From Sitta carolinensis (Eukaryota; Chordata; Aves; Passeriformes; Sittidae): a stretch of 64,000 bases of DNA. Made by a program: the position numbers and the translations under genes. Position 1 is the stretch's first letter. Every line of letters begins with the position of its first letter. This document shows, in pieces, positions 47,046-58,985 of this stretch. The notes beneath the pieces were generated by a model. It worked only from the letters and a program-made list of their open reading frames with translations. It did no database searches and was not told where the DNA came from. Where the stretch lies: the NCBI GenBank assembly GCA_032173965.1, contig JAVUNC010000006.1, forward strand, positions 20,578,370 to 20,642,369. The letters run 5' to 3'.

Positions 47046-48133
47046 GATTTTTTTTTCCTCCCCTCATTATTATTATTCTTTTAATTATTAAACAGTTCTC
47101 ACTCAACCCATGGGTTTTACCTTTTCCCAATCCCTGCCTTGTCCTGCAGGGAGCTGCTGGCACAGAGCACTGCAGACACTCCCTGGCCCTGCTGCCCTCT
47201 CCCAACTCCCCAAATCCAGATGGAATCCCAGGATTTCAGACCAGCTGGAGTGATCCAGTCCACAGCTGGGATGGGGTGGGCAGGGAAAGGGCAGAAACAA
47301 GGGATGGGGGAGGCTGGGAATGGGAAGAGCCCTGGGGATACACCCAAATCCTGAACAGGCTGCTGCAGCTCCTGTCTGACATGCAGCCACGTGTTAGGTT
47401 AAGAATTTCACACAAAACAAGCGGTTCCAAAAGCACTTCGTGCCCTAACTATCACCTTTTACCTCTTGGCCTCAACTTCTCTTGCAAGACAGACTCAAGT
47501 TGAAACCTGTAAGCCAATATTTACCAGCTGGGTGCTTAATTCTGAATTAATACCTGCACCAAAGGATGAAAAACAAGCATTTCATATGCATTAAAGGCAA
47601 TGTAAGCATTTAAATGGAATGTAAAGCTACCAAATACCTGAAGAGCTAAAATTATAGAAAAGGTTTTACAGGAAAATCTTCATTTGAGATTCCAGCAGCA
47701 CACATTAATGCAGTGAAAAGCTTCTGAGAGGCTCTGCCCGGGCTTGCATATCAATGGAAATGTACCAAAATAGCTATTCCAAAGTAATTATCCTAATGAT
47801 AATCCACAATTAAAATGCTTTCTAATGGGACTAGCAATAAAAATGTAATTGGTGATTAGGCCAAGATGCTGGTGCTTGTGCAGACAGCACAAATGGGATT
47901 TTGGAATCCAAATGGGAGATTCAGAGCCCAGCTTTAGGCTGAGGGCAGCCCAGAAGTGACACAGCTGCAGTGCTGGAAAATCCCAGCAGAGCTTCCAAAA
48001 AGCACAGGAGCTGATGGAATTTAGCTCAGCCTAAAGGTCTGAACCCTGCCTAAGGCAGGTGAAAGGTCTGAGCCTCACCTGGGTCAGGTGAAACAAGGGG
48101 AGCTTGGCAAAGGAGGTTGGGAGCATGGATAAT

Positions 48134-48758
48134 TCTCGGGGTTTGCTTTGGTGGAGATGACCCCAAGAGGTGTAAAAGTCTCTGATTCCCAACCCAGCTG
48201 TGGAACAATGAGTCAGGAGTCTTCAGCTGATGCTCTCCAGGTTGATGCTTTATTGTCTCTTATCTCAGATATTTTCTGTCTGGGTGCCCAGGGCAGCCCC
48301 AGGCACACTCTCTGCCCCAGGGCAGGCACTGGGTTTATACTACAAATTCCCTGTTAGTTATTGACAGGGATGATCCAATGCCCATCACCTGTGTTAGACA
48401 GTTCCATTCTACTCCAATCCCATCCCCAATGCCACCATCCCCAAGGAGATGGGGTTGGGAAGAAGAAGGAAGGAGGACAGGACAATGCCCAAGTCCCTCC
48501 ATCTCACCCCCTGAGCCCCAGGGTAAAAATCCCCAAAATTTCCCTTTTCACCCTACAACTACTACTATCATGCTGTCTAAACTTTTGTGACTTTTAGTTC
48601 TTCATTCAAAGGTGGTAATTTGTTCCAAGGGTCAAACTCAAAGCCAGGAGTCCTTGGCTGCATTCCAGGGTCTCCAACCTCCCTGCCAGGGCTTTGGAGC
48701 CCCCAGGCTGGAGCTGGGATCATTCAGGACTGGCACAGAGACAGCCTGGGTTCTGACA
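48134..48758 (-). mobile_element. Solo LTR, family A copy 1 (6-bp target duplication GATAAT)
   Basis: On the minus strand the element runs from TGTCAGAACCCAGGC to AAACCCCGAGA. It is flanked by GATAAT at 48128-48133 and 48759-48764. An AATAAA lies at 48254-48249. It matches 58140-58728 over its length apart from a 36-bp indel. A 6-bp duplication is typical of ERVK-like (ERV2) insertion. The own flanking duplication marks it as a solo LTR left by LTR-LTR recombination. It lies in the intron between E2 and E3 and directly next to a CR1. Confidence 0.9.
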
Positions 48759-48784
48759 GATAATAACATTGCTAACTTCCAGAG

Positions 48785-49197
48785 GAGGCAACCAAGCTGA
48801 TGAGAGGGGAGGAGCAGCTCTCCTAGGAGGAGAGGCTGGGATTGTTCAGCCTGGAGAAGGCTCTGGGGTGACAAAAATGTGGCAGGGAAGGGAAGCTTCA
48901 GGAGAGCTGGAGAGGGACTGGGGACAAGGGATGGAGGGACAGCACACAGGGAATGGCTTTTAACTCTCAAAGGGTAGGTTCAGATTAGATGTTAGGAAGG
49001 AATTCCTGGCTGGGAGGGTGGTGAGACCCTGGCACAGGGTGCCCAGAGCAGCTGTGGCTGCCCCTGGATCCCTGGAAATGTCCAAGGCCAGGTTGGACAT
49101 TGGGGCTTGGAGCAGCCTGGGACAGTGGAAGGTGTCCCTGCCCAAGGAATGAGATGAGTTTCAAGCTCCCTTCCAACCCAAACCATTCCATGATTCT
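48785..49197 (+). mobile_element. CR1 fragment with 3' tail
   Basis: AACCAAGCTGATGAGAGGGG through CAGCCTGGAGAAGGCTCTGG to AAACCATTCCATGATTC. It starts about 20 bp from LTR family A copy 1. Confidence 0.9.
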
Positions 49198-51246
49198 AAA
49201 TTATACTCAATATATGCAACAGCATCTCTCCCTCCCATTCACCCTCAAATTCACCAAAACCACAGATCAGCTTCTGTGAAAAAAGTACATTCCAAACAAC
49301 AACATGTGAGTGTGTACAGTGAAATACAACCCCAAGAGATTTATTTTAAACCTAACAACTCTGCCTTATCACAAACCAAGGAATTCCAGGATTCTGCACC
49401 TGATGGCAAACAAACCCCCTTCCAATTCCATACATTCTGCCACAATACCTCGGCTTGTATTAGGCAGAAATACAGATTATAAAGCCTTCTCCTCCCTTAA
49501 ATACCCATCCTCAGAGCACATTATTCTGCTCATGCTGGGGCAGCTGAATCACTGTTGCAGCCTGGAGGAGGGACTGGCTCTTCCCAGACAAGCTCCCAGT
49601 GAATATCAGTGCTGACAGCAGCAGCTTGTTGCACCAGCTGCCGTGCTACATTTAGATAATAAATGTGTTTAACTACTCAGAGAAGAAACAAAATTATGTC
49701 ACATCCACCACAGACCTGCTCATCCAAGCACCCACAAAATGCATTTTTCCCATTTGCCTACTCACAGGACACCCTGCAACCACAGCACCCAGCCAGGCTA
49801 ATGGGGAGAGTGCGCTCCAGTCCTTAATGAAACCAGCGTGGGGAATTTGGAATTTCCCTGGACAAGGGTTCTGTTTTCACCTCTGTAACCAGCAGGATGT
49901 GCCTAATGATGCAGCAGCTCCTTCCCAAGGTGGGAACCTGAGGACAGCACGTGTCAAATGAGCTCTGCTGGGTTCCAGCTACGAGTTTCCTACTAAAAAA
50001 TGTCCATTTAAAAGGGAAAAAAACAAACCCCACTGACATCTTCTCTCCTTAGTTTCGACTTCAAAGCGGGAACAACTGTCAAAACACATTTTTCCTTATT
50101 AATTTTCTTTTTCAAAAGGCACCACTGTGTCCCTAATGAAAAAGAAACCACCCCAAACCCCACACAAATATCGTGGAGGGAGGTGCTAACACAAAGTGCC
50201 AGTTTGGCTTGTGAGAGCTTGGCAGAAATTCCTTCTGAAACATATGGGATGTTCCTCACTGATAAGTTTTAAGTTGTTATATAAAAAAAAAAAAAAAAAG
50301 GAAAATAAGAAAAAGAGTGACTTCAATCTAAAATGATGCTTTAATTTGCAAATTTTGTGCAGAATGCACAATTTATGCCAATAATTAGCATTTTAAAAGG
50401 CTGTCTGGTATTTCTTGAGGATATGAGTGAGATTTACTGAAGCACATAAAGTCCTGTGCTCCTTTTTGAGAAAATATTTCATATGCTGGGCTGCCAATTA
50501 GAGCAGGACTCATGGAATGAACATCTCTGCACCGTGACCTGAGCTGCAGTTAATCCATATGACTCCTGTATCTATGGAAAATGGAGGAGGGAGAAAGATA
50601 AAGCAGAAAAATTTACTGATATCCAGGGCTGAAGTTTTATTTCTGATCACTGTTAAAACAGCAGCTAATACTGAGGCTATCTGCTTTCCCAGTGTGCTTC
50701 CATCCACAAAAATTGAATTTTTCACACTTATTTTGGTGACTGACTTTGAACCAAGGGCTGTGGATCCTTTTTCTCTCTGCGTCGGGGTGCTGGCTCTTAC
50801 ATAATGTGAATAACAGAGGGGTGAAGTGGCAGGAAAGGGGGTGGGGTTGGTGCTCTGAGGTGACAAATGACACACAAGTGACATCCAAAGGTTTACCCTG
50901 GCACTCCAGAGGACACTGGAGTGGCACCAGGAGCTGTGGGCACACAAGAGGCTGATGACACCATGGCACAGAGCACACAGGCACCGACCTGGAGTGGCAC
51001 CCTGGAGGCAAAGGGAGGGTGACCAAGCTCCCACCACGAAATCCCAGCTCTTCCCACGGGAGCCACTGGGTTTGTCAGCGTTCTGTCACCTGGAGCTATT
51101 TGGGACACACCTACTGAACCATCCAGACCTGGAATTAACACCTTCTTAGCCTCCTCTGTTAGCTATGAGGGATTCCTCAATGCCACCTTGTCCCCCACAC
51201 AGCTGTCATCATTTTTCTGACCTTCAAACCCATCTTTTCAGGTGCC

Positions 51247-51400
51247 TAAAATCAGATTGCTTTGGGTTGGAAAGGACTTAAAGGTCACGAAGGTCCAAGC
51301 CCTGGCATGAGTGAGGATGGATTAGACCAGAGCCCCAGGCTGGCCTTGAACACTCCCAGGAACGGCAGTGGGAGCAGCCACAGCTCTGGGAAACATCATT
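51247..51400 (-). mobile_element. CR1 fragment
   Basis: AATCAGATTGCTTTGGGTTG to GCAGCCACAGCTCTGGGAAA. Confidence 0.8.
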
Positions 51401-51807
51401 CCCAAAGCACTCTTCACAAAGGACATTCAGTGAAGAGATTTCACAGCATTTTTGGTCACATTTTGCTTTTCAGGCAGGCTCTGTGCACAGAGTTCCACCA
51501 GCAGTGTCACAGCCAGGTTTCACTCATGAAGGGCTCCTGTTCTGTTAGGAATTACAACATTCCTGGGTCTCCCCACTCCCCCTCTTTTACAGGATGCAAT
51601 TTGTTTGCCCACTATTCCCACCAAGCAGCTCTGAGAGATTCCACCCCAAAATTAACTTTCTCATAGCACTTAATCAAAAACGTGCTGCTCATTTTTGTTA
51701 CTGAGTTACTCCTCAGTTGCCACGCACTTAATTCACCCAGTACCACTTAAAAACAACATTCCCCTGGCTTTTCACCAAATAAAAAACCCTCTCCCTGCTC
51801 AGCAAAG

Positions 51808-52062
51808 TCACCGAATTTCACAGAAAATCCTTGAGGCTGGAAAAGACCCCAAGGTCAAGGAGTCCAAGCAGTGCCCCATCCCCACCCTGTCCCCAGCCCA
51901 GAGCTCTGAGTGCCACCTCCAGGAATTCCTTGGATAATCCAGGGCACTCCAAACCTCCCTGAGCAGCTCCTTCCAATGCTTAACAACCTTTTCCACGGAG
52001 AAATTCCTGCTGATGTCCAAGCTGAACCTCCCCTGGTACAACCTGAGGCTGTCCCCTTGACC
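51808..52062 (-). mobile_element. CR1 fragment, other subfamily
   Basis: GAATTTCACAGAAAATCCTT to ACCTCCCCTGGTACAACCTG. Confidence 0.85.
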
Positions 52063-52187
52063 AGCTCCCTAAAAGTCACAAGTACTGGTGATAGAATAGA
52101 GCAAAGAATAAATCCTTGCTCTACTGGCTCACAGCTGCTCTCCCTAAATCCACACATCCCTAATAGAGATGAAAAGTAGTGTACCCA

Positions 52188-52188
<1 letters not shown>

Positions 52189-52228
<40 letters not shown>
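52189..52228. repeat. A40 homopolymer
   Basis: Forty A residues followed by GAAAAGAG; the sense strand of DDHD1 has T40. It sits 113 bp downstream of the E2 donor. The true length may differ from that shown. Confidence 0.9.
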
Positions 52229-52230
<2 letters not shown>

Positions 52231-52340
52231 AAAGAGTCAGGAGAAGAGGAGGAGAAAGGAAACAGGGAAAGCTTCATCCCAAACCAAAGGCTGTGCTGTC
52301 AGTAACATTAAGGCTGCCTCCAACATTCCCAAGCACTCAC

Positions 52341-52488
52341 ATGGCTGTGTTTTTGATGATCCTTCCTTGGTCCATCTTCTGCCCAATCCCATGCACAACA
52401 AACACAATGTGACTCGTCTGGGGGGGCTTGTCTTCTAACGTGGCTTCTTCTACGTAGCCCCTGTGAAGCCTGGTGCCACTGCTGGAAG
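52341..52488 (-). CDS. DDHD1: DDHD1 coding exon E2 (HGIGQ motif)
   Basis: The exon is 148 bp and encodes 48 full codons plus split codons at both ends (Ala at the start, Met at the end). It begins SSSGTRLHRGYVEE and contains FVVHGIGQ, the conserved His-Gly motif early in the alpha/beta-hydrolase core of intracellular PLA1 enzymes, probably near the oxyanion hole (family inference). The acceptor is TTTCTGCAG; the donor is CCAT|GTGAGT, a strong site. A 40-base A-run (T-run on the sense strand) starts about 110 bp inside the downstream intron. Confidence 0.96.
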
Positions 52489-53317
52489 CTGCAGAAAGAA
52501 CATTTGCCCACATCACTGACATCCTGCCAAGAGCTGACAGGAGCTTGGCTTTTCTCAGGCCAACATACTGAAAATCAGATTATGTAATAGGGAATTGTAA
52601 AATGAAAGCATTAACGTCTATTTTTAAATACAGGCACTTTGAAACCCCCTGAAAGGTTGGAGGAGCCAGGTGACATCAACAGCCATTGCCACTGCAAAGG
52701 GAATTAATTTCAGGTGTGTTTTGAAGGGCAGCTCTTCAGAAAATAGTTGTGTAACTGTGCACCCACTTTTACAACACAAGCCCCTTCTCTTGTGTGTCTC
52801 AATCCATGAAATTCCTTCCACAGTATGGAAGGATCATGGAAATGACCTGACCATAAAGTGCTGTCACTTTATCCACCCCAACGAAGAGAGCTGGTGGAAA
52901 ACCTTTAAAATGCATCATTTAGTTAGGGAAAACTTGCTTTATTTTGAGCTGATCCAACCTGAAACTCCCTCCCTCGTTCTCCAGCTCAGTGGCCAAACTC
53001 AAAATCATTTTCCTGGGGTAAATGTGGGCATTTTCTCCCTGCTGTGCTGACAAACCCACGGGCACAATGTGCCTCCATCCCCCTCTAGTGACACGCAGGG
53101 GGCCACAGCAGTGCTGGCCTCAAAAACGGCAACTAACAACGAATTTTGGTTTTAAAGAGGAAGAAAACACCCCAAACCCACTAAGGGCAATTTTAATCCA
53201 AGACAGGTTTTGTTTACCAAGCGAGCTTCTCTTTGATATTTCTCCCCCACAAATGGTTTTGGAGAGATCCTGTTATTTATTACACATTTTCCCAGTGATG
53301 CTCTGGATAAATTACAT

Positions 53318-53416
53318 CATTTCTTCTGGAACTGAAGCCCTGAATGATATTATTTTTTCAGGAAAACTTCATTTCTTCTGGAAGTGAAGGCCTGAATGAT
53401 ATTATTTTTTTGGGAA
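53318..53416. repeat. 52-bp tandem duplication
   Basis: CATTTCTTCTGGAACTGAAG and the following 32 bases are repeated at 53370 with few differences. Recent local duplication in the intron between E1 and E2. Confidence 0.85.
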
Positions 53417-54192
53417 ACATTAATTAAGTGTTCACCCAGGAGTCCTGGGGGTGAGAGGGCATTAATTACAGGGCAGAGTGAGGCAGATTAAAGTCAGACC
53501 TCCACCCTGACTTTGTTCCTTCAAGGAAAAAAACCACATGTGGAGATCCTTGTTCTGGTGTCCTGCACAGGACATGCTCCCATTTTCTAGGCTGGCAATA
53601 ATCTGCTTTTTTCCTTGAGAGACACCACTCTCTCTTCCAACCATCTCAGCTTTGCTGAGCTTAAACGAGCCTGAATTCCTACTGGAAATAATTTCTGTCT
53701 AAATGCCCTTTCCTGTCAGTTCATACTACTGTTTCATGAACAGAAAAAAAAGGCTGGATGGAGGTGGGGAGAAGGAAAATATGATCATGTATTTAAGGAA
53801 TGCATCATAAGAGGTAAGTACCCAGCAGTAAAATTAAGGTTGTAAAAGGAACTGTAGTACTTATTACAGGAATAATTTTAATTTTACAGTAGCTTCTGGA
53901 CTCTGCCACTGTAATATTTTCATGTATTTGTTATGCTGTGTTAACTGCTGCATCCAAACCCATGAAAATATGGAATAAAAATAAAATATAACAAATCAAA
54001 TATGCAATATAAATAAAATCAAAACCCATTCACATCTAGTTACAATTATTTACACAAGCTAAGGACTCTGAATGCTCATATCCAGTAAAAAATGCAATGG
54101 TCACACTTAAAACTTGAAATATCCTCTTGCAGTTAAAGCAACAAACTCCAAATGCATTTCCAACATTCTTTACAAAGCCTGGGAAGGATTAC

Positions 54193-54321
54193 CTTTGGAA
54201 AAGCCCAGCTTCTGTGTGACAGTCCTTGCAATTTTGGATGTTGTGGCATCACTGTACAGATAAACTTCATCCACACTGTGCCAGTCCACGTGGTTACGAC
54301 TCAGCTTTAGGCTGTGAATAG
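54193..54321 (-). CDS. DDHD1: DDHD1 coding exon E1 (first one in window)
   Basis: The exon is 129 bp. It starts with CT completing an Ala codon and encodes 42 residues that begin IHSLKLSRNHVDW and end KLGFSK, plus one base of the next codon. The acceptor is a T-rich tract followed by GCTGCAG; the donor is AAAG|GTAAT. The peptide matches the segment of vertebrate DDHD1 just before the lipase core. It lies upstream of the HGIGQ motif and helps build the hydrolase fold, with no catalytic residue of its own that I can name. The 5' neighbouring exon was not found in the remaining 9.7 kb. Confidence 0.95.
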
Positions 54322-56059
54322 CTGCAGCAAAAAAAGGGAAAAACATTGAATTTAGCTGGGGAAAAGGGAGGGGGAAAAAAAAGCCTCTTTAAACAAAGAC
54401 AGAGAGAAAAGGGTGATTCACACACAGGTTAAAATCTACAGCTCTGTTATGACTGGATTTGCGTGGTTTCTTACCTTGGGGAATTTTTACAGCTGGAGCA
54501 AGCAGCAGTTTGGAGCCCACCTGTGAGGACACTTCACATCATTCCCCTCCCACCCTCATTCTGGGGTGGGAAGCACCCAAAATATTCTCTTGATATGGAG
54601 CCTGAAATACTAGAGGCTGGTGTGACGACCAGGTGGCTGCCCCAGGGATTTTCATCCCTAAAAAAAGTGGAATTTCGGCCCTCTCTCCCGTCAGAGCTGC
54701 TCTGCTCCAACACAGAAGGCTCAGTTGCATTTCTTCCCTTTCAGAAATATCTCAGAGCTGGAAATGCAGCTCAATGAATGAGCAATTTCTGGCACAGAGC
54801 AGAATTCAGCTCTTTCAAAAGCCACTAAGAGCTCCAGTGGTTGGGTTGTTGTTGTTTCTTGTTTTTTTTTTTTTTTTTTTTTTGCTGTGTGCTGATTGTG
54901 TTTTTCCAGATTTGGAACTGATTGAGCTCCAGGCTCGACCTCATGACATGCCTGACTATCAGGATTAAACAACAGGCACGTTGTGATGCAAATCAAAAAT
55001 CATTTCAGGCCTGGAGCTTGCAGGAGCCAAGCAGTGCCACAGCTGAGTTTCAGTAATTTGGATTTCACCAAAATTCGCTGCTGAGGTCTGGTGGGGTGCA
55101 GAGCATTTGGAGAGCTGACAACAGCAACAGCCCTGTGATCCAAGAAATGGTGACTGAACTGTCACTGCTCTTGCTGGGAAGTCCAAAGCCATGGAAAACA
55201 CCCAGAGAGGCTCTTTGGTTTGTTTTTTTTTTCATGGCAAGCAGAGGTCTAAGCTGTCTCCTTCTTGAATCACCCAAATGAATTTTTTATAATCTTCAGA
55301 AAACATTCTGAGAAAGCCTGAGCCATCACAATTTCCAATTTTAACTCTGCTACAGCACAAACCAGCCATGCTCAGCCAGATGCTGTGACCTTTCTCCTGC
55401 AATATTTTCTGTTTCTTTGCCAAAGTGGACAGACTTGACACAGGCTGATGAAAGACTAAAAATCTGTAAGGAACCCAGGGATTAAGAGAGGATTAGCCCT
55501 TGTGCTGTGGTAAACAGCTGATTCACCAAAATAACTGGAATTACATCGTTGTTTTACACTGGCAGAGCAAGAGGAGGAAGGAAATAAGGCTGGCTTTGAA
55601 GAGCAGGAATGGTCTGTCCAGGAGGCCTTCAAGAATTGCTCCACCTGCATTCTGCAAAATCCCTCTCAGAGAATGACCCTGGGGAAGCTGGCAGAGCAGG
55701 GATGGAAGGTTGATGCCTTTGGAGGGTGTTGTGCTCGACAAACAAAAAAAAAAAAACAAGAGGAAGAGGTGTGGCTGAATCTCTTCTTACCACTGGAAAA
55801 ACAGCAATTTGTGGAAGAGTGATCCTCAAGAGGGATTATTAAATCCAATTCCTTCTGGAATCGAGTCCAGCCTCTCTATTGGAAGGAACACAAAGGAACA
55901 AGTTGTAGCTTTTCCCTACCTTGCATTAATCATTCCCACTTGGGCAGAAGGAATTCCTCACTTTTATGCTGCTCTTCCTGAACGTGGCCATTGAAGGAAT
56001 ATCAACATGAGGATGTGGGAGCACCAAAGGACTTGAAAGGAAGTTCAGCAGGGCCAAGT
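54322..56059. other. Intron upstream of E1; no exon seen
   Basis: No frame here resembles the DDHD1 segment that precedes E1. Contains a T-run (54860-54883) and an A-run (55744-55757). Confidence 0.6.
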
Positions 56060-56955
56060 GACCTAGGTCAGGGCAATCCCAACCCCAAATTTGGGCTGGA
56101 GGGACAATGGATTGAGAGCAGCCCCAAAGAGAAGGATTTGGGGGATGCTGGTGTGGGAGGAGATCAACAGGACCCAGCCATGTGTGTCCTGGGCAGCATC
56201 CAAAGAAATGCCACCAGTAGAGAGCTGGGAATGTTCCCTGGAGAGGAGGAGGCTCCAGGGAGAGCTCAGAGCCTGGAGGGGTCCAGGAGAGCTGGGGAGG
56301 GACTGGGGACAAGGGATGGGGGGACAGCACACAGGGAATGGATGGGAACTGCCAGGGGGGATATTGGGAAGGAATTCCTAGCTGGAGAAGGAAGGACAAA
56401 GCCAGGAGAGCATCCTAAAAAAAGCACCAAAATGGGGAAAATCTGGGAATGAGGAGAAGCAGAGCCAGGAAATGTTGGTGTGGGAAATAGGGGGTTGGAG
56501 CAAGGAGTGTCTATGAAAGAATGAAATAAATCTTTGTAGTTAAAGCTTTTAGGGAAATGGGCTCAGGGATTATTGCAGGGCTGGAGCCAGGCTGGGAGAG
56601 CTGGGAATGTTCCCTGGAGAGGAGAAGGCTCCAGGGAGAGCTCAGAGCCTGGAGGGGCTGCAGGAGAGCTGGGGAGGGACTGGGGACAAGGGATGGGGGG
56701 ACAGCACCCAGGGAATGGATGGGAACTGGGAAAGGGGAGATGCAGGTTAGATATTGGGAAGGAACTCCTGGCTGGGAGGGGCTGGGCTGGAATTCCCAGA
56801 GCAGCTGTGGCTGCCCCTGGATCCCTGGCAGTGCCCAAGGCCAGGCTGGACAGGGCTTGGAGAAACCTGGGATAGTGAGAGGTGTCCCTGCCCATGGCAG
56901 GGGTGGCACTGGATGGGATTTAAGGACCCTTCCAAACCATTCTGGGATTCCAGGG
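56060..56955 (+). mobile_element. Composite: CR1 piece, 180-bp spacer, CR1 piece (copy 2)
   Basis: CR1 internal text starts near 56060 (AGCCCCAAAGAGAAGGATTT, GACCCAGCCATGTGTG), runs to about 56385, is followed by the shared spacer (56386-56575), and then by a second CR1 with a 3' tail to 56955. Same orientation as the copy 21 kb away. Confidence 0.8.
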
Positions 56956-57534
56956 AAAGTTCAGCACTATTTCTCTGCATATTTAGCACCACATCCAAAA
57001 GATATGCTTAAAAATTGGGTCCACTGTTAACAAAGCAGCACATGAAAGTGGCAGTGACCTCCAGCAGGGTAACTGCTGAGATGTGCAATAAATGCACACA
57101 CTGCATTCAAGCTCAGAGACATTTCTTACAGCACTTGGACTGTGAACTCTTCCTTTCTACACAGAAAGAGAACAAAATAAAAACAATTTCATCTGTTGGT
57201 CCTTGCTTCTGAGTTTTCCTTTAGCCACAAAATATCAGGAGTTCTTTAGGTAGGTGGCAGGATCCAGAAGAGCCTTATGGACAATCCTTCCCAGAGAATC
57301 TACCAATTTGCCAGTAGGGTAAAAAATTTTGCAATTTTAATTGACATATTTACATTTCATTTTGATTCTCTCTGTAAATTTTGCTTGCCAACACATTCCC
57401 TGCTTTGCTTTGGAGCTTTTTTGTCTTTTCTTTTTTTTTTTTTTTTTTTTTAACCCAAAAATCTTTGGTAAGGTTCTTGTCTTCACTTTTTAATTTATAG
57501 AAACACTATGATTTCTGTTCACCCTGGTTCACAA

Positions 57535-57645
57535 ACCTTCAACCTGGACCAGTGGGAGGTGTCCCAGCCCATGGCAAGGGGCTGGAATGAGGTGGGCTTT
57601 AAGGGCCCTTCCAAGCTAAACATTTCTGGGATTGGATTCTCTGAT
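57535..57645 (+). mobile_element. CR1 3' fragment
   Basis: GACCAGTGGGAGGTGTCCCA to ACATTTCTGGGATTGGATTC. Confidence 0.85.
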
Positions 57646-58139
57646 TATTTGACAGTGAAGGGATTACTAAAACCCTTGAGAGCTCAACCAAAAGCAGCTT
57701 CTGCTGCTGACAGCCCCAGGGGGTGTTGATAGTGAGACAAGGAACACAAAAATGTGTCTTTGGGGAGGATTTGACAGCAGTCTGAAAAGAAACATCCCAA
57801 GTAATAATAAAAAAACCCCAGAAAAATATTCAGACTGTGCTTTGCAGGCATGGGATACCAAGGACTGACACTGCTGGTGTGAAACTGCAGCTGAGGAGGG
57901 AAAAGTGACATTTCCTGAGCATGAGGAGGGGACAGGAGTGATGTTCCCTGGGCAGAAGGAGCAGTGACTGTCCTGTGGAGCTCCAGAGGGCTCAGACTGA
58001 CAGCTCAGGTGCCCAGGGGCCACCAGGGCTTGGCACAGCCTGGCAGAGGGAGCCCAGGTGAGGGGAATCTCTTCTTGCTCATCCCTCTGCCTGCTGCATC
58101 CTCCAGGAGCACAAATTCCACACCTGGGGACTCACTTGG

Positions 58140-58728
58140 TCTCAGGGTTTGCTTTGGTGGAGATGACCCCAAGAGGTGTAAAAGTCTCTGTCTCCCAACC
58201 CAGCTGTGGAAGAATGAGCAGGAGTCTTCAGCTGATGCTCTCCAGGTTGATGCTTTATTGTCTCTTATCTCAGATATTTTCTGTCGGGGTGCCCAGGGCA
58301 GCCCCAGGCACACTCTCTGCCCCAGGGCAGGCACTGGGTTTATTCTACAAATTCCCTGTTAGTTATTGACAGGGATGATCCAATGCCCATCACCTGTGTC
58401 AGACAGTTCCATTCTACTCCAATCCAATCCCCAATGCCACCATCCCCAAGGAGATGGGGTTGGGAAGAAGAAGGAAGGAGGACAGGACAATGCCCAAGTC
58501 CCTCCATCTCACCCCCTGAGCCCCCAGGGTAAAAATCCCCAAAATTTCCCTTTTCACTCTACAACTCCTACTATCATGCTGGCTAAACTTTAGTGACCTT
58601 TCATTCTTCATTCTAAAGGTGGTAATTTGTTCCATGGATCAAACTCAAAGCCTGCCAGGGCTTTGGAACCCCCTTGGCTGGAGCTGGGATCATCCAGGAC
58701 TGGCACAGAGACAGCCTGGGTTCCAACA
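58140..58728 (-). mobile_element. Solo LTR, family A copy 2 (6-bp target duplication ACTTGG)
   Basis: On the minus strand it runs from TGTTGGAACCCAGGC to AAACCCTGAGA. ACTTGG flanks both sides (58134-58139 and 58729-58734). It lacks 36 bp that copy 1 has near 48645-48680. Its own duplication shows that it is a separate insertion and not the other LTR of one provirus. It lies upstream of E1, within DDHD1 if the first exons are beyond the window. Confidence 0.9.
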
Positions 58729-58934
58729 ACTTGGCATGGGGCTGAGCTTCCCTGAGCTCTGACTCTCCAGGACATCTCTCCCCTGAATCCACAGGGACAG
58801 GAATCTCCCTCTGGACCAGACTTCTCCTGGATTTTTCCCCCATGGCAGCTCCCTGACACTGACAGCATTGCCACAGAGCTCTCTCTGTAGTGCCTCTTCC
58901 CCAGATGTAGAAAAACCCTGCAGAAAATCCCCTG

Positions 58935-58985
58935 CAACTTTCCTGGAGAGGAGAAGGCTCTGGGGAGACCTGACAGCAGCCTCCC
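58935..58985 (+). mobile_element. Short CR1 internal fragment
   Basis: TTTCCTGGAGAGGAGAAGGC then GGGGAGACCTGACAGCAGCC. Confidence 0.65.

Larger units (their letters stand above)
14477..54321 (-). other. DDHD1: DDHD1 gene body (3' two-thirds: ten coding exons and introns)
   Basis: DDHD1 encodes a cytosolic serine phospholipase A1 that prefers phosphatidic acid and also acts on phosphatidylinositol. In mammals it is linked to mitochondrial shape, sperm formation and hereditary spastic paraplegia SPG28 (established knowledge). Ten exons on the minus strand join in compatible phases to about 530 codons ending in a stop. Exon lengths in transcript order are 129, 148, 107, 107, 263, 76, 150, 253, 180 and 182 bp (the last includes the stop), all with GT-AG borders. 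The order HGIGQ, SHSLG lipase motif, short linker, DDHD domain, without a SAM domain, separates DDHD1 from DDHD2 and SEC23IP. Introns range from about 0.3 kb to 13 kb and are rich in CR1 and LTR insertions. The first exon found starts with two bases that finish a codon, so at least one upstream coding exon lies outside the window. Confidence 0.95.

Noticed and set aside
14477..54321. Assignment to DDHD2 or SEC23IP
   Set aside because: Those proteins carry a SAM domain between the lipase and DDHD parts; here only the 25-residue E6 lies between E5 and E7. The peptides read as DDHD1.
48134..58728. One 10-kb provirus with two LTRs
   Set aside because: Each LTR has its own 6-bp flanking duplication, an exon pair (E1, E2) lies between them, and I saw no gag, pol or env text.
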